Of a DNA stretch of 64,000 nucleotides, positions 43,252-52,768 are shown piece by piece. Made by a program: the position numbers and the translations under genes. Within the stretch, counting starts at the first letter, position 1, and each line of letters begins with the position of its first letter. Source of the stretch: Salegentibacter mishustinae (GTDB taxonomy: Bacteria; Bacteroidota; Bacteroidia; Flavobacteriales; Flavobacteriaceae); NCBI RefSeq assembly GCF_002900095.1, contig NZ_LLKN01000001.1, positions 186,001-250,000 of the forward strand. Direction: 5' to 3'. The notes under the pieces were generated by a model. The model had not been told where the DNA came from. It worked only from the letters and a program-made list of their open reading frames with translations, and made no database searches.

Positions 43252-43617
43252 ATGAAACGATTAACCAATAAAGAAGAAGAGGTAATGCGTATTCTCTGGC
43301 AATTAGAGAAAGCCTTTGTAAAAGAGATCTTACCTAAAATTAAAGACCAGAAATTGCATTACAATACCGTATCTACCATTGTACGACATTTAGAAGATAA
43401 AGGTTTTGTATCTCACAAGGCTTATGGCAATACTCACCAGTATTTTCCCGTGATCTCTAAAGAAGAATATAGAAAACATATTATGAGTTTAACCTCTAAA
43501 CGTTTTTTTGATAATTCTTATAAAAGCATGGTTTCATTTTTTGCAAAAGAAGAAAAAATTAGCGCCGAAGAACTCCGGGAAATACTTGATATTATAGAAA
43601 AGGAAAAGAATACATAG
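43252..43617 (+). CDS. BlaI/MecI-family transcriptional repressor
   Basis: A 121-aa winged-helix repressor: L-T-N-K-E-E-E-V-M-R-I-L-W at the start, and the recognition region H-Y-N-T-V-S-T-I-V-R-H-L-E-D-K-G-F-V. The C-terminal helices serve for dimerisation. Family members are inactivated by cleavage when the partner M56 protease senses a signal. The partner gene begins three bases after the stop codon, and a palindromic operator sits upstream. Confidence 0.93.
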   Translation: MKRLTNKEEEVMRILWQLEKAFVKEILPKIKDQKLHYNTVSTIVRHLEDKGFVSHKAYGNTHQYFPVISKEEYRKHIMSLTSKRFFDNSYKSMVSFFAKEEKISAEELREILDIIEKEKNT

Positions 43618-43620
43618 GAT

Positions 43621-45759
43621 ATGGAAGCATTACTAATCTATATCCTTAAAAGCGCCGGGCTGTTAAGCATTTTTTACCTGGCTTACCTTATTTTACTTAA
43701 AAGAGACACAAGTTTCCAGGCCAATCGTAAGTTTTTACTGGGCGGTATTTTGGCTTCTGCAGTTTTACCAGCTATTTATTTTACCCGAAAGGTAGTTGTG
43801 GAAGCCAACAATTTTTCAGTAAATCAATTCCCGGTAACTACCCAGGAAATTTCGGCAGATTTATCTTCAAGTTTTGGAGTATGGGAAGGGCTCGGACTAA
43901 TTTATGCTTTGATCGCTACTTTCCTGGTAGGCCGAATTGCAGTACAGCTATACAGCGTTTTTAAACTTATTTCTAAGAGTAGGGTTTATAAAAGCGAGAA
44001 GTATAAGTTTATAAAAACCAACAAGACCCTAAGTCCGTTTTCATTTTTCAAGTTTATCGTTTACAATCCCGTAGAGCATTCAGCAAAAGATCTTGAGATG
44101 ATCTTACAGCACGAAAAAATTCACGCTTCTCAACAACATTCTATAGATATAATAATTGCCAACCTTACTACTGCCCTACTATGGTTTAATCCATTGAGCT
44201 GGTTGTATAAGAAAAGCGTAGAACAAAATTTAGAATATATAGCCGACAGGGAGACCGTGGTACTTTCAGGTGCAAAAAAGTCGTATCAGCAAGCGCTGGT
44301 AAAAGTTTCTATTGCAAATTTAAAACCTGCGCTCACCAATAATTTTTATCAATCATTTATCAAAAAACGAATTCTAATGCTGAATAAAAAATCTACTCAA
44401 AATCCGGGTCTTTGGAAGATAAGCCTGGTTTTTCCCGCAATTTTGGCCTTTATGCTAACTTTTAATGTAAAGACCGAAGCACAAACCAAAACCAACTATC
44501 CTGTGAGTAATGTTGATTATCAGGATGGTTTAAAAATTTCAGCGGTTATCACAAAATTTTCAGAAAAGGAAAGTTTTAAAAGGTTTTCTAAACTTTTTAA
44601 GAAGTACAATGTACAGCTGGAGTTTTCAGAAATTGAATATTCCAAAGACTTACTTACCGGTATAAAAGTCTCTTTTTTAAATACCGAAACCAACGAAACC
44701 GGTGTTTTTTCAGCAACAAATAGTGATGGAATAGAATCTTTTGAGTTTTATAAGAACGAAGGTAAAACCGGGTTTAGAAAAGTAAACGCGCTTATGGGCA
44801 AAGATGCAATTTCTACAAACGGAAGTCTTCTTAATAAACTTGGAGAAAATCCTCTTTTTATTATCAATAATAAAAAGTACAGCAGTAAAGAACTGGACGG
44901 AAAAAACCTGGATATTTCCAAAAGTGGAATTAGCATTAGTATTGAAGAGGAAGCTATTCAAAAATTTGGAAATGAAGCTAAAGACGGAGTTATTATTGCA
45001 AACAATGCCCGTATTTTTGATGATCTAAAAGCAGAATTTAAAAGAATTGATAAGGTAAATAGCAATTTAAAAAAGGAATTTTTACAGATTAAGCACGGTC
45101 AAACTCCAAGCTTAATTTCCCTTAAAGCCAGGGTTGAAAAAAATATAAAGAAGAAGAAAAAACCAAAAAGCAAGGTTACTTCTCAAGACACTAAAGAAAT
45201 TCCAGGCAACCCAATTTATATTTTAAACGGTGAAAAAAGCGAAAAGGAAATTATAGAACTTATAGATAACAAATTAATAGAAGGCGTAACCGTACTAAAA
45301 GGTGAAAGTGCTGTTTCCCTGTATGGCCAAGAAGCCAGAGACGGCGCGGTGATTATTACTACGAAAGTATTGGATAAATCTAAAAAAGAAGATTCCCAAA
45401 AAAAGGTAATTAAAGCAAAAGCCCATTCGATTGGATTTCAAACATTTGAAAAGAAAAGCGATTATGAAATCATAAAACCAGAGAGGATTAGCTTTCGAAT
45501 AGGAAAGGACATCAATGCTTTTCAGTGGAATACAGAACCTGCCGAAAAAATCAATTTATACCTAAATGAGAAAGAAAAAGTTGGTCCAGTAGTAATTATT
45601 GATGGTAAAAAGTCAAATGAAGCAGGTTTAAAAGAACTTGAGCCCAAGAATATTGAAAGAATAAAAGTGCTTAAAGGTGCAAACGCGATTGAAAAATATG
45701 GAAAAGAAGCTAATTATGGAGCTATAGAAGCTACTACCAAAAAAGAAACCAAAAAATAA
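43621..45759 (+). CDS. M56 (BlaR1-like) membrane metallopeptidase with TonB-plug-like repeats
   Basis: A 712-aa sensor-protease. Residues 1-290 hold four membrane helices and the zinc motif H-E-K-I-H (164-168), followed by the M56 region to F-M-L-T-F. The extracytoplasmic part lacks a penicillin-binding domain. Instead it has three repeats resembling TonB-receptor plug segments (about 410-462, 529-582, 654-706), each with an I-x-N/D-G/N-K core and Y/F-G-x-E-A-x-x-G-A/V. The middle linker is very Lys-rich. The signal sensed is unknown; beta-lactam sensing should not be assumed. Confidence 0.88.
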   Translation: MEALLIYILKSAGLLSIFYLAYLILLKRDTSFQANRKFLLGGILASAVLPAIYFTRKVVVEANNFSVNQFPVTTQEISADLSSSFGVWEGLGLIYALIATFLVGRIAVQLYSVFKLISKSRVYKSEKYKFIKTNKTLSPFSFFKFIVYNPVEHSAKDLEMILQHEKIHASQQHSIDIIIANLTTALLWFNPLSWLYKKSVEQNLEYIADRETVVLSGAKKSYQQALVKVSIANLKPALTNNFYQSFIKKRILMLNKKSTQNPGLWKISLVFPAILAFMLTFNVKTEAQTKTNYPVSNVDYQDGLKISAVITKFSEKESFKRFSKLFKKYNVQLEFSEIEYSKDLLTGIKVSFLNTETNETGVFSATNSDGIESFEFYKNEGKTGFRKVNALMGKDAISTNGSLLNKLGENPLFIINNKKYSSKELDGKNLDISKSGISISIEEEAIQKFGNEAKDGVIIANNARIFDDLKAEFKRIDKVNSNLKKEFLQIKHGQTPSLISLKARVEKNIKKKKKPKSKVTSQDTKEIPGNPIYILNGEKSEKEIIELIDNKLIEGVTVLKGESAVSLYGQEARDGAVIITTKVLDKSKKEDSQKKVIKAKAHSIGFQTFEKKSDYEIIKPERISFRIGKDINAFQWNTEPAEKINLYLNEKEKVGPVVIIDGKKSNEAGLKELEPKNIERIKVLKGANAIEKYGKEANYGAIEATTKKETKK

Positions 45760-45786
45760 TTTCATTTTTTATTTGAATTTGAATTT

Positions 45787-45812
45787 AAGGCAGGCTCACA
45801 CCTGCCTTTTTC
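45787..45812 (+). terminator. terminator after the M56 gene
   Basis: AAGGCAGG (45787-45794) pairs with CCTGCCTT (45801-45808) around a six-base loop and is followed by T-rich sequence. Confidence 0.85.
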
Positions 45813-45939
45813 TTTTACCTGATTTTCAATATCTTTGATATAACAACTTTCAGGGAAGCTCACGAATTCAGCTTAGAATAATTTATTTTTTGAGTTGAGC
45901 ATCACGGCAGTTAAGTCTCGAGGATCTAGTAAACCAATC

Positions 45940-46092
45940 ATGAAAAAGAAATTCTTTAAAGCGCTATCTAAGATCAATAAAAAGATCCTTCCAAATTATA
46001 CCAAAAAAGAACTGGACCTAAGAAAAGCCAGCAAGATACAGATGGCCATTATTGGCTGGAAATCCTGGGTTACAAAAAATTCTTTGGACTAA
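45940..46092 (+). CDS. small basic conserved protein
   Basis: A 50-aa, strongly basic protein (M-K-K-K-F-F-K-A-L-S-K-I-N-K-K-I-L-P, then L-D-L-R-K-A-S-K-I-Q-M-A-I-I-G-W). I chose the ATG at 45940 because the 15 residues upstream look unrelated. Small proteins of this kind occur in other Flavobacteriaceae and are sometimes labelled SsrA-binding protein, which the length does not support. Function unknown; nucleic-acid or membrane-surface binding is possible given the charge. Confidence 0.6.
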   Translation: MKKKFFKALSKINKKILPNYTKKELDLRKASKIQMAIIGWKSWVTKNSLD

Positions 46093-46338
46093 TTAAAGAA
46101 TCCTTCCTATCCTTATATCTTAAGATGAATTATTTTCAGAAGCGCTTTAGCTCCGATTCCGAATTGAAACTTCAATTTTATAAATTAAATTTTATGCTTT
46201 GTCTAGGCTGTTAGCCCAAAAACTAGCTAAGTTAAGCCTTCCAAAATCAATCAAACAAAGAATTAAAGCAGTTAAGCCCTGGTTAAACCTAAGCTTAGTT
46301 TTATTAGAAGCCTTATATTTATTCTTCAAAGCATTATT

Positions 46339-47616
46339 ATGATAAAAAAATACCTACTGCTAAGCCTTTTCTGTTTTTCTGCCATTAGCCTTAACTCACA
46401 ATCCTGGAAAAAACTTCCTGCCAATGGAGCTGCACAGGAAAGACATGAGAATGCTTTTGCACAGGCCGGGAAACGCTTTATTTTAATTGGTGGCCGCGGC
46501 AATAAACCTATAGATATTTATAACACCGAAGATCAAACCTGGAAAAAAGGTGCACAACCTCCATTAGAAATGCATCATACCCAGGCTGTAAGCATTGACG
46601 GACTGGTTTATATTCTGGGAGCCTTTACGGGTGGCTGGCCAGAAGAAGACCCTATTCCTAATATTTATATCTACGATCCTTTAGAAGACATTTGGATAAA
46701 AGGCCCCGAAATTCCCGAAGATAGAAGACGTGGAGCTGCCGGAGTGGCCGTAAAAGATAAAAAGATCTACTTGGTAAACGGTATTACTAATGGGCATACT
46801 TCTGGTTGGGTAAACTGGTTTGATGAATATGATTTATATAAAAACAAATGGAATATTTTGCCAGATTCTCCAAATAAGAGAGATCATTTTCAAGCTGCAA
46901 TTATTGGAAATATTCTTTTTGTTGCCGGCGGAAGAAAATCGGGAAGCGTGGAAGGCAATGGCTTTGCAGGAACCGTAAAACCAACCGATATCTATAATTT
47001 TGATGCTAAAAAATGGACCTCTACCGCCAATATACCTACGCCAAGAGCTGGAACCTCAATTGTAATTATAAATGAGAAACCGGTAATTATAGGAGGAGAA
47101 AGTGATGCACAGGAAGCAGCACATAATGAAGCTGAAGTCTTTAATTTCACAGAGGAAAAATGGGATAGTTTACCGCCTTTAAAACAGGGAAGACACGGTA
47201 CACAGGCTATAAGTTTGAACAAACAAATTATTATTGGCGCCGGCAGTGGGAACCGTGGTGGCGGCCCTGAATTAAATACTTTTGAAATCTTTTCTCAAGA
47301 CAATACACTTAATTTTAGTACCGAAGCAATTTTGGCTGGAGCTTTAAAAGCTTCTGAAAGCAATTTAGATTTCTCTAAAAAGAACATCCGGAGTGTGCGT
47401 ATATCGCACAAAGGAGGAAATCAGGCTATTGTGATTACCGATATTGAGGCGAGCGATAATTTTAAAATTCTGAATAAAAAAAGTTTACCATTTGTTTTAG
47501 CTCCGCGTTCAGAATTTGAATTAACAATAGAAGGAGATCAGAATCGAGGGAAACTTTCAATTAAAAGAACAGGCAAAAAAGAAGCTCTTACGGTTAATTT
47601 GAATTATAAGGATTGA
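46339..47616 (+). CDS. exported Kelch-repeat protein with C-terminal Ig-like domain
   Basis: A 425-aa secreted protein. The signal peptide (about 1-20, ending N-S-Q) is followed by a Kelch-type propeller to about residue 330, with repeats such as R-F-I-L-I-G-G-R-G, L-V-Y-I-L-G-A-F-T-G-G, I-L-F-V-A-G-G-R and P-V-I-I-G-G-E. A final roughly 90-residue beta-sandwich resembles DUF1573-like domains (I-R-S-V-R-I-S-H-K-G-G-N-Q-A-I-V-I). It is likely periplasmic or surface-associated; ligand unknown. It ends 200 bases before the secretion operon and may be independent. Confidence 0.78.
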   Translation: MIKKYLLLSLFCFSAISLNSQSWKKLPANGAAQERHENAFAQAGKRFILIGGRGNKPIDIYNTEDQTWKKGAQPPLEMHHTQAVSIDGLVYILGAFTGGWPEEDPIPNIYIYDPLEDIWIKGPEIPEDRRRGAAGVAVKDKKIYLVNGITNGHTSGWVNWFDEYDLYKNKWNILPDSPNKRDHFQAAIIGNILFVAGGRKSGSVEGNGFAGTVKPTDIYNFDAKKWTSTANIPTPRAGTSIVIINEKPVIIGGESDAQEAAHNEAEVFNFTEEKWDSLPPLKQGRHGTQAISLNKQIIIGAGSGNRGGGPELNTFEIFSQDNTLNFSTEAILAGALKASESNLDFSKKNIRSVRISHKGGNQAIVITDIEASDNFKILNKKSLPFVLAPRSEFELTIEGDQNRGKLSIKRTGKKEALTVNLNYKD

Positions 47617-47817
47617 AAAATAGAATACCTCAAAGCTTTTGCTCCATAAATAATTCAAAACATAGCTTTACCCACTAAATCTCATTTTTTTAATTTTCTG
47701 TTTATATTTTATGGCTTAAAACAAGCGTTAAAATTTAACTAAATCTTAAAGAAACATATTTCTGTAAATTATTTTTGTGCCGCATATTAAATTATTAAAC
47801 GTCCTTAGTATAACTTG

Positions 47818-49482
47818 ATGAAGAAACCCGAACCAGGCAAGACCGTAAAACGACTTTGGAACTTACTTAAATTAGATAATCGTGATGTAAAACATATACT
47901 TTTTTATGCACTTTTTGCCGGTCTAATTAACCTCGCCGTGCCTTTAGGCATACAGGCTATTGTTAATCTTATTCAGGGAGGCAGAGTAAGCACAAGCTGG
48001 ATTATTCTCGTTATTCTTGTAACCCTTGCGGTAGGCATGGTTGGCGTTTTTGAACTGCTACAACTTAGACTTGCCGAAAATATTCAGCAAAAGATCTTTA
48101 CACGCTCTAGTTTCGAATTCGCTTATCGGTTTCCAAAAATTAAGAGTGAATCTCTGCAAAATATCTATCCGCCAGAATTAGCAAACCGTTTTTTTGATAC
48201 CATTACCGTTCAAAAAGGAGTAAGTAAAATTCTATTGGATTTACCTTCTGCCACAGTTCAAATTATTCTAGGAGTTATACTGCTTTCGCTTTACCACCCG
48301 TTTTTTATCCTTTATGGATTACTGCTAGTTTTACTCCTCTACCTCGTATTTAAATTTACGGCAGCTAAAGGTTTAAAAACCAGTTTAGATGAGTCTAAGA
48401 ATAAATACCAGGTAGCTTATTGGATCCAGGAGATTGCACGGAATTTAAACAGCTTTAAAATTTCCGGGCGCAGTAGATTAGCAATTCAAAAGAACGATCG
48501 TTTAACCGCTTCCTATTTAAAGGAAAGAGAAGATCACTTCGGTATACTTAAAATTCAATATATCAAATTAATTGTTTTTAAAGTACTCGTGGCCGGTGGC
48601 TTATTAGCTATTGGAGGAATATTGGTTCTAAATCAACAAATGAATATTGGTCAGTTCGTTGCGGCCGAAATCATTATCTTATTGATAATTTCTTCCGTAG
48701 AAAAACTAATACGTGGCCTGGAAGATGTTTATGACACTTTAACATCACTGGAAAAACTTGGGCAGGTAGTGGACAAGCCATTAGAAGCATTTGAAAATCA
48801 GAATTCTGTTGATGCCTCTAACGGAATTAAATTAGAATTGAAAGACGTAGCCTTTGAGCCAGAAGGCCATACAGTTTTAAAGGGAATCAACCTCACTTTA
48901 GATCCGGGGAAAAGCTTATTGATAACAGGACCTGCCGGAAATGGCAGAACCAGTCTTCTAAAGCTTATTTCGGGTATTTTTACTCCTACCAAAGGAAAAA
49001 TTTATATTAACGATACCGCCAGGCATACTTTAGTTCTAAATGAATACAGGCAACATCTTGGTACTATGTTACCGGAAGAAATTCCATTTGAGGGCAGTCT
49101 TTGGGAAAATATCACTTTTGGCGACGAATCTATTTCAGATCAAAATATAGACTGGGCCCTGGAGCATTCTGGCTTAAAAGAATTCGTAAAAGATCAACCC
49201 GAGGGCATCTTTTCACAAATTCATCCAGAAGGCAGGTACCTTTCTACCTTAATAGCAAAAAGGATAATTTTAGCACGAGCTATAGTAAGAAAACCTTCAG
49301 TATTAATCTTAAAACAGCCGCTTGAAAAATTTGAACTCCAGGAAAAGAAAAGAATATTAAAATTCTTAACCGATCCTAAAAACAAATGGAGCCTTATAGT
49401 GGTAAGTAATGATGAGTTATGGAAAAATACTAGTGATGAAACCCTGGAGTTGCAGGATGGTAGAATCGTTAAATCTCTGTAG
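47818..49482 (+). CDS. ABC exporter-like protein with degenerate ATPase domain
   Basis: A 554-aa ABC exporter half-transporter: six-helix membrane domain (about 25-300) then a nucleotide-binding domain. The ATG at 47818 is used rather than the preceding TTG. Canonical ATPase residues are replaced throughout: Walker A is G-P-A-G-N-G-R-T-S (371-379, Lys to Arg), the signature is L-S-T-L-I (475-479) instead of L-S-G-G-Q, Walker B is V-L-I-L-K-Q-P-L (Asp to Lys, Glu to Gln), and the H-loop His is Asn531. The gene leads an operon with HlyD and TolC genes, so it sits where a type I secretion ATPase is expected. A non-hydrolysing role is inferred. Confidence 0.85.
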   Translation: MKKPEPGKTVKRLWNLLKLDNRDVKHILFYALFAGLINLAVPLGIQAIVNLIQGGRVSTSWIILVILVTLAVGMVGVFELLQLRLAENIQQKIFTRSSFEFAYRFPKIKSESLQNIYPPELANRFFDTITVQKGVSKILLDLPSATVQIILGVILLSLYHPFFILYGLLLVLLLYLVFKFTAAKGLKTSLDESKNKYQVAYWIQEIARNLNSFKISGRSRLAIQKNDRLTASYLKEREDHFGILKIQYIKLIVFKVLVAGGLLAIGGILVLNQQMNIGQFVAAEIIILLIISSVEKLIRGLEDVYDTLTSLEKLGQVVDKPLEAFENQNSVDASNGIKLELKDVAFEPEGHTVLKGINLTLDPGKSLLITGPAGNGRTSLLKLISGIFTPTKGKIYINDTARHTLVLNEYRQHLGTMLPEEIPFEGSLWENITFGDESISDQNIDWALEHSGLKEFVKDQPEGIFSQIHPEGRYLSTLIAKRIILARAIVRKPSVLILKQPLEKFELQEKKRILKFLTDPKNKWSLIVVSNDELWKNTSDETLELQDGRIVKSL

Positions 49483-49484
49483 TT

Positions 49485-50849
49485 ATGCTGAATATTTCTG
49501 AAGAAAAATTAAACGAGCGTATAGATATAACTGATTCCGCATCGGGTAAATTAGTGTTTTTTAGAAAACACTACGCCATATTTAATAAAGTACTTATCGG
49601 GCTTTTTGTTTTATTCCTGATCATTCTCTTTTTACCCTGGACACAAAATATTAGGTCCACCGGAAATGTTACCACGCTAAGCCCTGAACATAGACCTCAA
49701 ACCATTCAATCTCCAATTCCCGGGCGTATTGAACAATGGTATATCAGCGAAGGGGATTTCGTAAATAAGGGAGATACAATTTTAAGAATTTCTGAAGTAA
49801 GCAGTGATTATTTTGATCCGCAGCTTATTAGCAGAACTTCAGGCCAAATCGATGCCAAAAACCAATCAGCACTTACCTACGATGAAAAAATCAACGCGTT
49901 AAGGCAACAATTGGAGGCCCAGGAGAATGAACGGGAATTAAAGCTAAGTCAGGCGATCAATAAAATAGAACAGGCGCGTTTAAAAGTAAGAAGCGACAGC
50001 ATAAAGCTTGAAGCCGCCCAAACACAGGTAGAAATTGCCAAATCACAGTTTGAAAGATTGCAAACTTTACAGGAAGAAGGTCTATATTCCCAAACCGATC
50101 TGGAAGCAAGGCGCTTAAAGTTGCAGGAAGCGCAGGCAAAATTAATTGCCCAACGAAATGATCTTTTATCAAGCAGAAATCAGGTAATTAATGCCGAGAT
50201 AGAGATCAATAGAATTCGCGCTGAATATGCTGACAAGATTTCAAAAACAAAACAGGAAATTTTCACCTCACAAGGCAATCAGTTTACTACCCAGGCTGAA
50301 GTAGATAAACTTGAAATTGAACTTTCTAATTACGAACAACGCAGTGAATTATACTATATAGTTGCACCACAAGATGGCTACGTAAATAAGGCATTACGGG
50401 CCGGTTTAGGCGAAACTTTTTCACAAGGAGAACAATTGGTAGGTATAATGCCTTCAAATTACCAAATGGCAGTAGAAACCTATGTTAGACCATTAGATTT
50501 ACCTTTAATTCACGTGGGTGAAAAAGTACAGATACAATTTGACGGTTGGCCGGCTATTATATTTAGCGGTTGGCCTAATCTTTCCTATGGTACTTATGGT
50601 GCGAAGGTGGTAGCGGTAGAAAATTATATTTCTCCCAATGGCAAATACCGGGTATTATTGGCCCCCGATCCTGACGATAATCCATGGCCAGAACAAATTG
50701 GTATTGGCAGTGGGGCTCAAACTATTGCGCTGCTGGAAAATGTTCCAATCTGGTACGAACTGTGGCGAAATTTAAATGGTTTCCCACCTAATTACTATTC
50801 GCCAAATAATGGTACACAAGAAAAACCGACAAAAAGTAATAGTAAATAA
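49485..50849 (+). CDS. HlyD-family periplasmic adaptor
   Basis: A 454-aa membrane-fusion protein: a single membrane anchor at about 34-56, a biotinyl-lipoyl-like half (T-I-Q-S-P-I-P-G-R-I-E-Q-W), and a long coiled coil (about 130-270, Gln/Glu/Lys/Arg-rich). The second lipoyl half (Y-Y-I-V-A-P-Q-D-G-Y-V-N-K-A) and beta-barrel parts follow. It bridges an inner-membrane exporter to TolC. It starts two bases after the ABC-like gene stop, so the pair is tightly coupled. Confidence 0.9.
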   Translation: MLNISEEKLNERIDITDSASGKLVFFRKHYAIFNKVLIGLFVLFLIILFLPWTQNIRSTGNVTTLSPEHRPQTIQSPIPGRIEQWYISEGDFVNKGDTILRISEVSSDYFDPQLISRTSGQIDAKNQSALTYDEKINALRQQLEAQENERELKLSQAINKIEQARLKVRSDSIKLEAAQTQVEIAKSQFERLQTLQEEGLYSQTDLEARRLKLQEAQAKLIAQRNDLLSSRNQVINAEIEINRIRAEYADKISKTKQEIFTSQGNQFTTQAEVDKLEIELSNYEQRSELYYIVAPQDGYVNKALRAGLGETFSQGEQLVGIMPSNYQMAVETYVRPLDLPLIHVGEKVQIQFDGWPAIIFSGWPNLSYGTYGAKVVAVENYISPNGKYRVLLAPDPDDNPWPEQIGIGSGAQTIALLENVPIWYELWRNLNGFPPNYYSPNNGTQEKPTKSNSK

Positions 50850-50955
50850 CTTCGGGGCGAGCCTTCGAAGCGTTATTACTGGAAAATATAGTTTGATTTC
50901 GAGGCAAACCTCGGAGGATGTAATCTCGATTATCGAGTAAAAAGTAGACCGAAAA
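50849..50955. other. gap with short palindromes between HlyD and TolC genes
   Basis: Contains a small hairpin (CGAGG 50900-50904 / CCTCG 50909-50913) and the 13-base palindrome CTCGATTATCGAG at 50925-50937, one of three copies of a short dispersed repeat. It could form a processing site within the operon. Confidence 0.5.
50925..50937. repeat. dispersed palindrome, copy 1
   Basis: CTCGATTATCGAG, a perfect odd-centred palindrome followed by TAAAAA. Related copies are at 53579-53591 and 57493-57504; all three lie just upstream of efflux or secretion genes. Confidence 0.6.
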
Positions 50956-52332
50956 ATGCGCTTAGCACACTATTTCTTAATGCTATTTTTTGTTTGTTCT
51001 TCTGCATTCGCACAAACAGACAGTTTAAGTTATACCGAATTTCTAAATAAGGTAATAAACGAACATCCCGTGGTACGGCAGGCAACACTGGTAAGAAATA
51101 TAGGTGATGCAGAAGTTCAGTCGGCCAGAGGGGCTTTTGATCCGCGCTTTGTGGTAGATTATAAAGAAAAGGAATACAAGGGAACAGAATACTACGATCT
51201 TCTGGACGCTCAATTGCAGGTACCTATGTGGTACGGCTTAAAATTGAAGGGCGGATTTCAACAAAGCCAGGGCGCTTATGTAAATCCTCAAAACCAGGTG
51301 CCTGAAGCTGGTCTTTACCAGGCCGGGGTAATTTTATCCCTTGGCGAAGGCTTGTGGATAAATAAACGAATGGCCGGCTTACGTAAGGCCCAGGCGTATA
51401 GAGAACAAAGCAAAGCTGAACAGCAACTTTTAGTAAACGATATTCTTTTAGAAGCTTCTTTCACTTATTTTGAATGGTTAAGGGCTCACGAAAAACTGGA
51501 TATTTTTGAAGATTTTCTAACAAATGCCAACGAGCGTTACCGTGGAATTAAAAGAGGCGCTGAAACAGGAGAAGTAGCAGGAATAGATACCGTAGAAGCC
51601 AGGCTTAATATTCAGCAACGTAAATTGCAAGCCAACCAGGCAGCAGTAGATCTTAGAAAGGCCAGGTTAAAACTATCTACCTATTTATGGAGCCAGGATC
51701 AACCTCTGCTCTTACAGGAAGAAGTGGTCCCCGTAGAAACCGACATAATTTTGGGAAACCTGCTTTCAGAAAGACCCGAAACAAATTTTGAAACACATCC
51801 GCAATTGGCTTTTTATCGTCAAAAAATAGAAGCACTGCAGATAGAAAAACGCTATCGTTTCAATAAATTATTGCCAAAAATAGATCTGGAATATAATTTT
51901 CTATCAGAAGAACCCGATAATTTCGAAACTTTTAATTCAGGCGCCTATAAAGCAGGGTTAAAATTTTCTATGCCTTTATTCCTAAGAAAAGAACGTGGAG
52001 ATCTTAAAGTTGCAGAATATGAGCTACAAGACGCCAAATTGGAACTAAATCTAAAAGATAACCAGTTGCAGGCTCGCATCAATGCTATAGAACAACAGCT
52101 TCAGGCGTTTTTAGAACAAATTGAAATGACCCAGCAAATGGTAACCGATTCTAATACCTTGCTGGATGCTGAAGTACGAAAGTTTAATTTTGGTGAAAGT
52201 TCTATCTTTCTAATAAACACTCGCGAAAGTAAATTTATTGAAGCCAGGCTTAAGCAATTAGATCTTCAGATTAAATTTCTAAAAACCCAGGCTGAGTACT
52301 TACAAGCCCTTGGTAGCAATGCGGTGCAATAA
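50956..52332 (+). CDS. TolC-family outer membrane channel (secretion operon)
   Basis: A 458-aa TolC-like protein: signal peptide ending A-F-A-Q (about residue 20), then two long helical-hairpin halves separated by strand segments. The adjacent ABC and HlyD genes point to a tripartite exporter. The family's N-V-x-x-A-R-like second-half repeat is recognisable in shape rather than exact sequence. It is the last gene of the operon. Confidence 0.87.
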   Translation: MRLAHYFLMLFFVCSSAFAQTDSLSYTEFLNKVINEHPVVRQATLVRNIGDAEVQSARGAFDPRFVVDYKEKEYKGTEYYDLLDAQLQVPMWYGLKLKGGFQQSQGAYVNPQNQVPEAGLYQAGVILSLGEGLWINKRMAGLRKAQAYREQSKAEQQLLVNDILLEASFTYFEWLRAHEKLDIFEDFLTNANERYRGIKRGAETGEVAGIDTVEARLNIQQRKLQANQAAVDLRKARLKLSTYLWSQDQPLLLQEEVVPVETDIILGNLLSERPETNFETHPQLAFYRQKIEALQIEKRYRFNKLLPKIDLEYNFLSEEPDNFETFNSGAYKAGLKFSMPLFLRKERGDLKVAEYELQDAKLELNLKDNQLQARINAIEQQLQAFLEQIEMTQQMVTDSNTLLDAEVRKFNFGESSIFLINTRESKFIEARLKQLDLQIKFLKTQAEYLQALGSNAVQ

Positions 52333-52401
52333 AAATTGCAGCAGCTTTTAAAAGGAAAATGATTTCTAAATTTCAGTATTTCTTTTAAGCATTTAAACCC
52401 A

Positions 52402-52409
52402 TAAATTTG
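52402..52409 (+). promoter_or_regulatory. -7 box ahead of the small lipoprotein gene
   Basis: TAAATTTG fits TAnnTTTG and lies 40 bases before the start. No clear -33 TTTG was found. Confidence 0.4.
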
Positions 52410-52449
52410 TAAGTTAGCTTAAATATAAATAACTCTTAAAATCAAAATT

Positions 52450-52767
52450 ATGCTGACTAAAACTTTAAAATCAGTTGCTTTTCTAGGTATTTTTCTTTTT
52501 ATGGTTTCCTGCGGAGAAAGTACAGATACTGTAGAATCTGGAACTTACCAGGGAACAATAGAAGAAGTTGAAGCTTCTAAAGATGAGATTTACGTAAAAA
52601 CAGACGACAATAAGACTTTAGAGCTGTATTTCAAGGAAAATACCGAGTTAACCAGAAATGGTAGCACCGTAGATTTTTCAGAATTGAAAGAAGGTCAAAA
52701 AGTAGAAGTTGAAGTTGAAAAAGTAGGAAAACGTTTAGATCCTATTTCTGTAAAAATTATGGAATAA
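52450..52767 (+). CDS. small lipoprotein with OB/DUF5666-like domain
   Basis: A 105-aa lipoprotein (lipobox V-S-C, Cys21) with one small beta-barrel-like domain: G-T-Y-Q-G-T-I-E-E-V-E, then K-T-L-E-L-Y-F-K-E-N-T-E-L, ending L-K-E-G-Q-K-V-E-V-E-V-E-K. The pattern resembles DUF5666/OB-fold proteins. Function is unknown. The DUF2231 gene starts one base after its stop, so the two are co-expressed. Confidence 0.72.
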   Translation: MLTKTLKSVAFLGIFLFMVSCGESTDTVESGTYQGTIEEVEASKDEIYVKTDDNKTLELYFKENTELTRNGSTVDFSELKEGQKVEVEVEKVGKRLDPISVKIME

Positions 52768-52768
52768 C

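Noticed and set aside
43621-45759. Calling the M56 protein a beta-lactam sensor (BlaR1)
   Set aside because: It has the protease part but no penicillin-binding domain; the extracytoplasmic repeats are plug-like.
45940-46092. Naming the 50-aa basic protein SsrA-binding protein (SmpB)
   Set aside because: SmpB is about 150 residues with an OB fold; nothing of that is present here.
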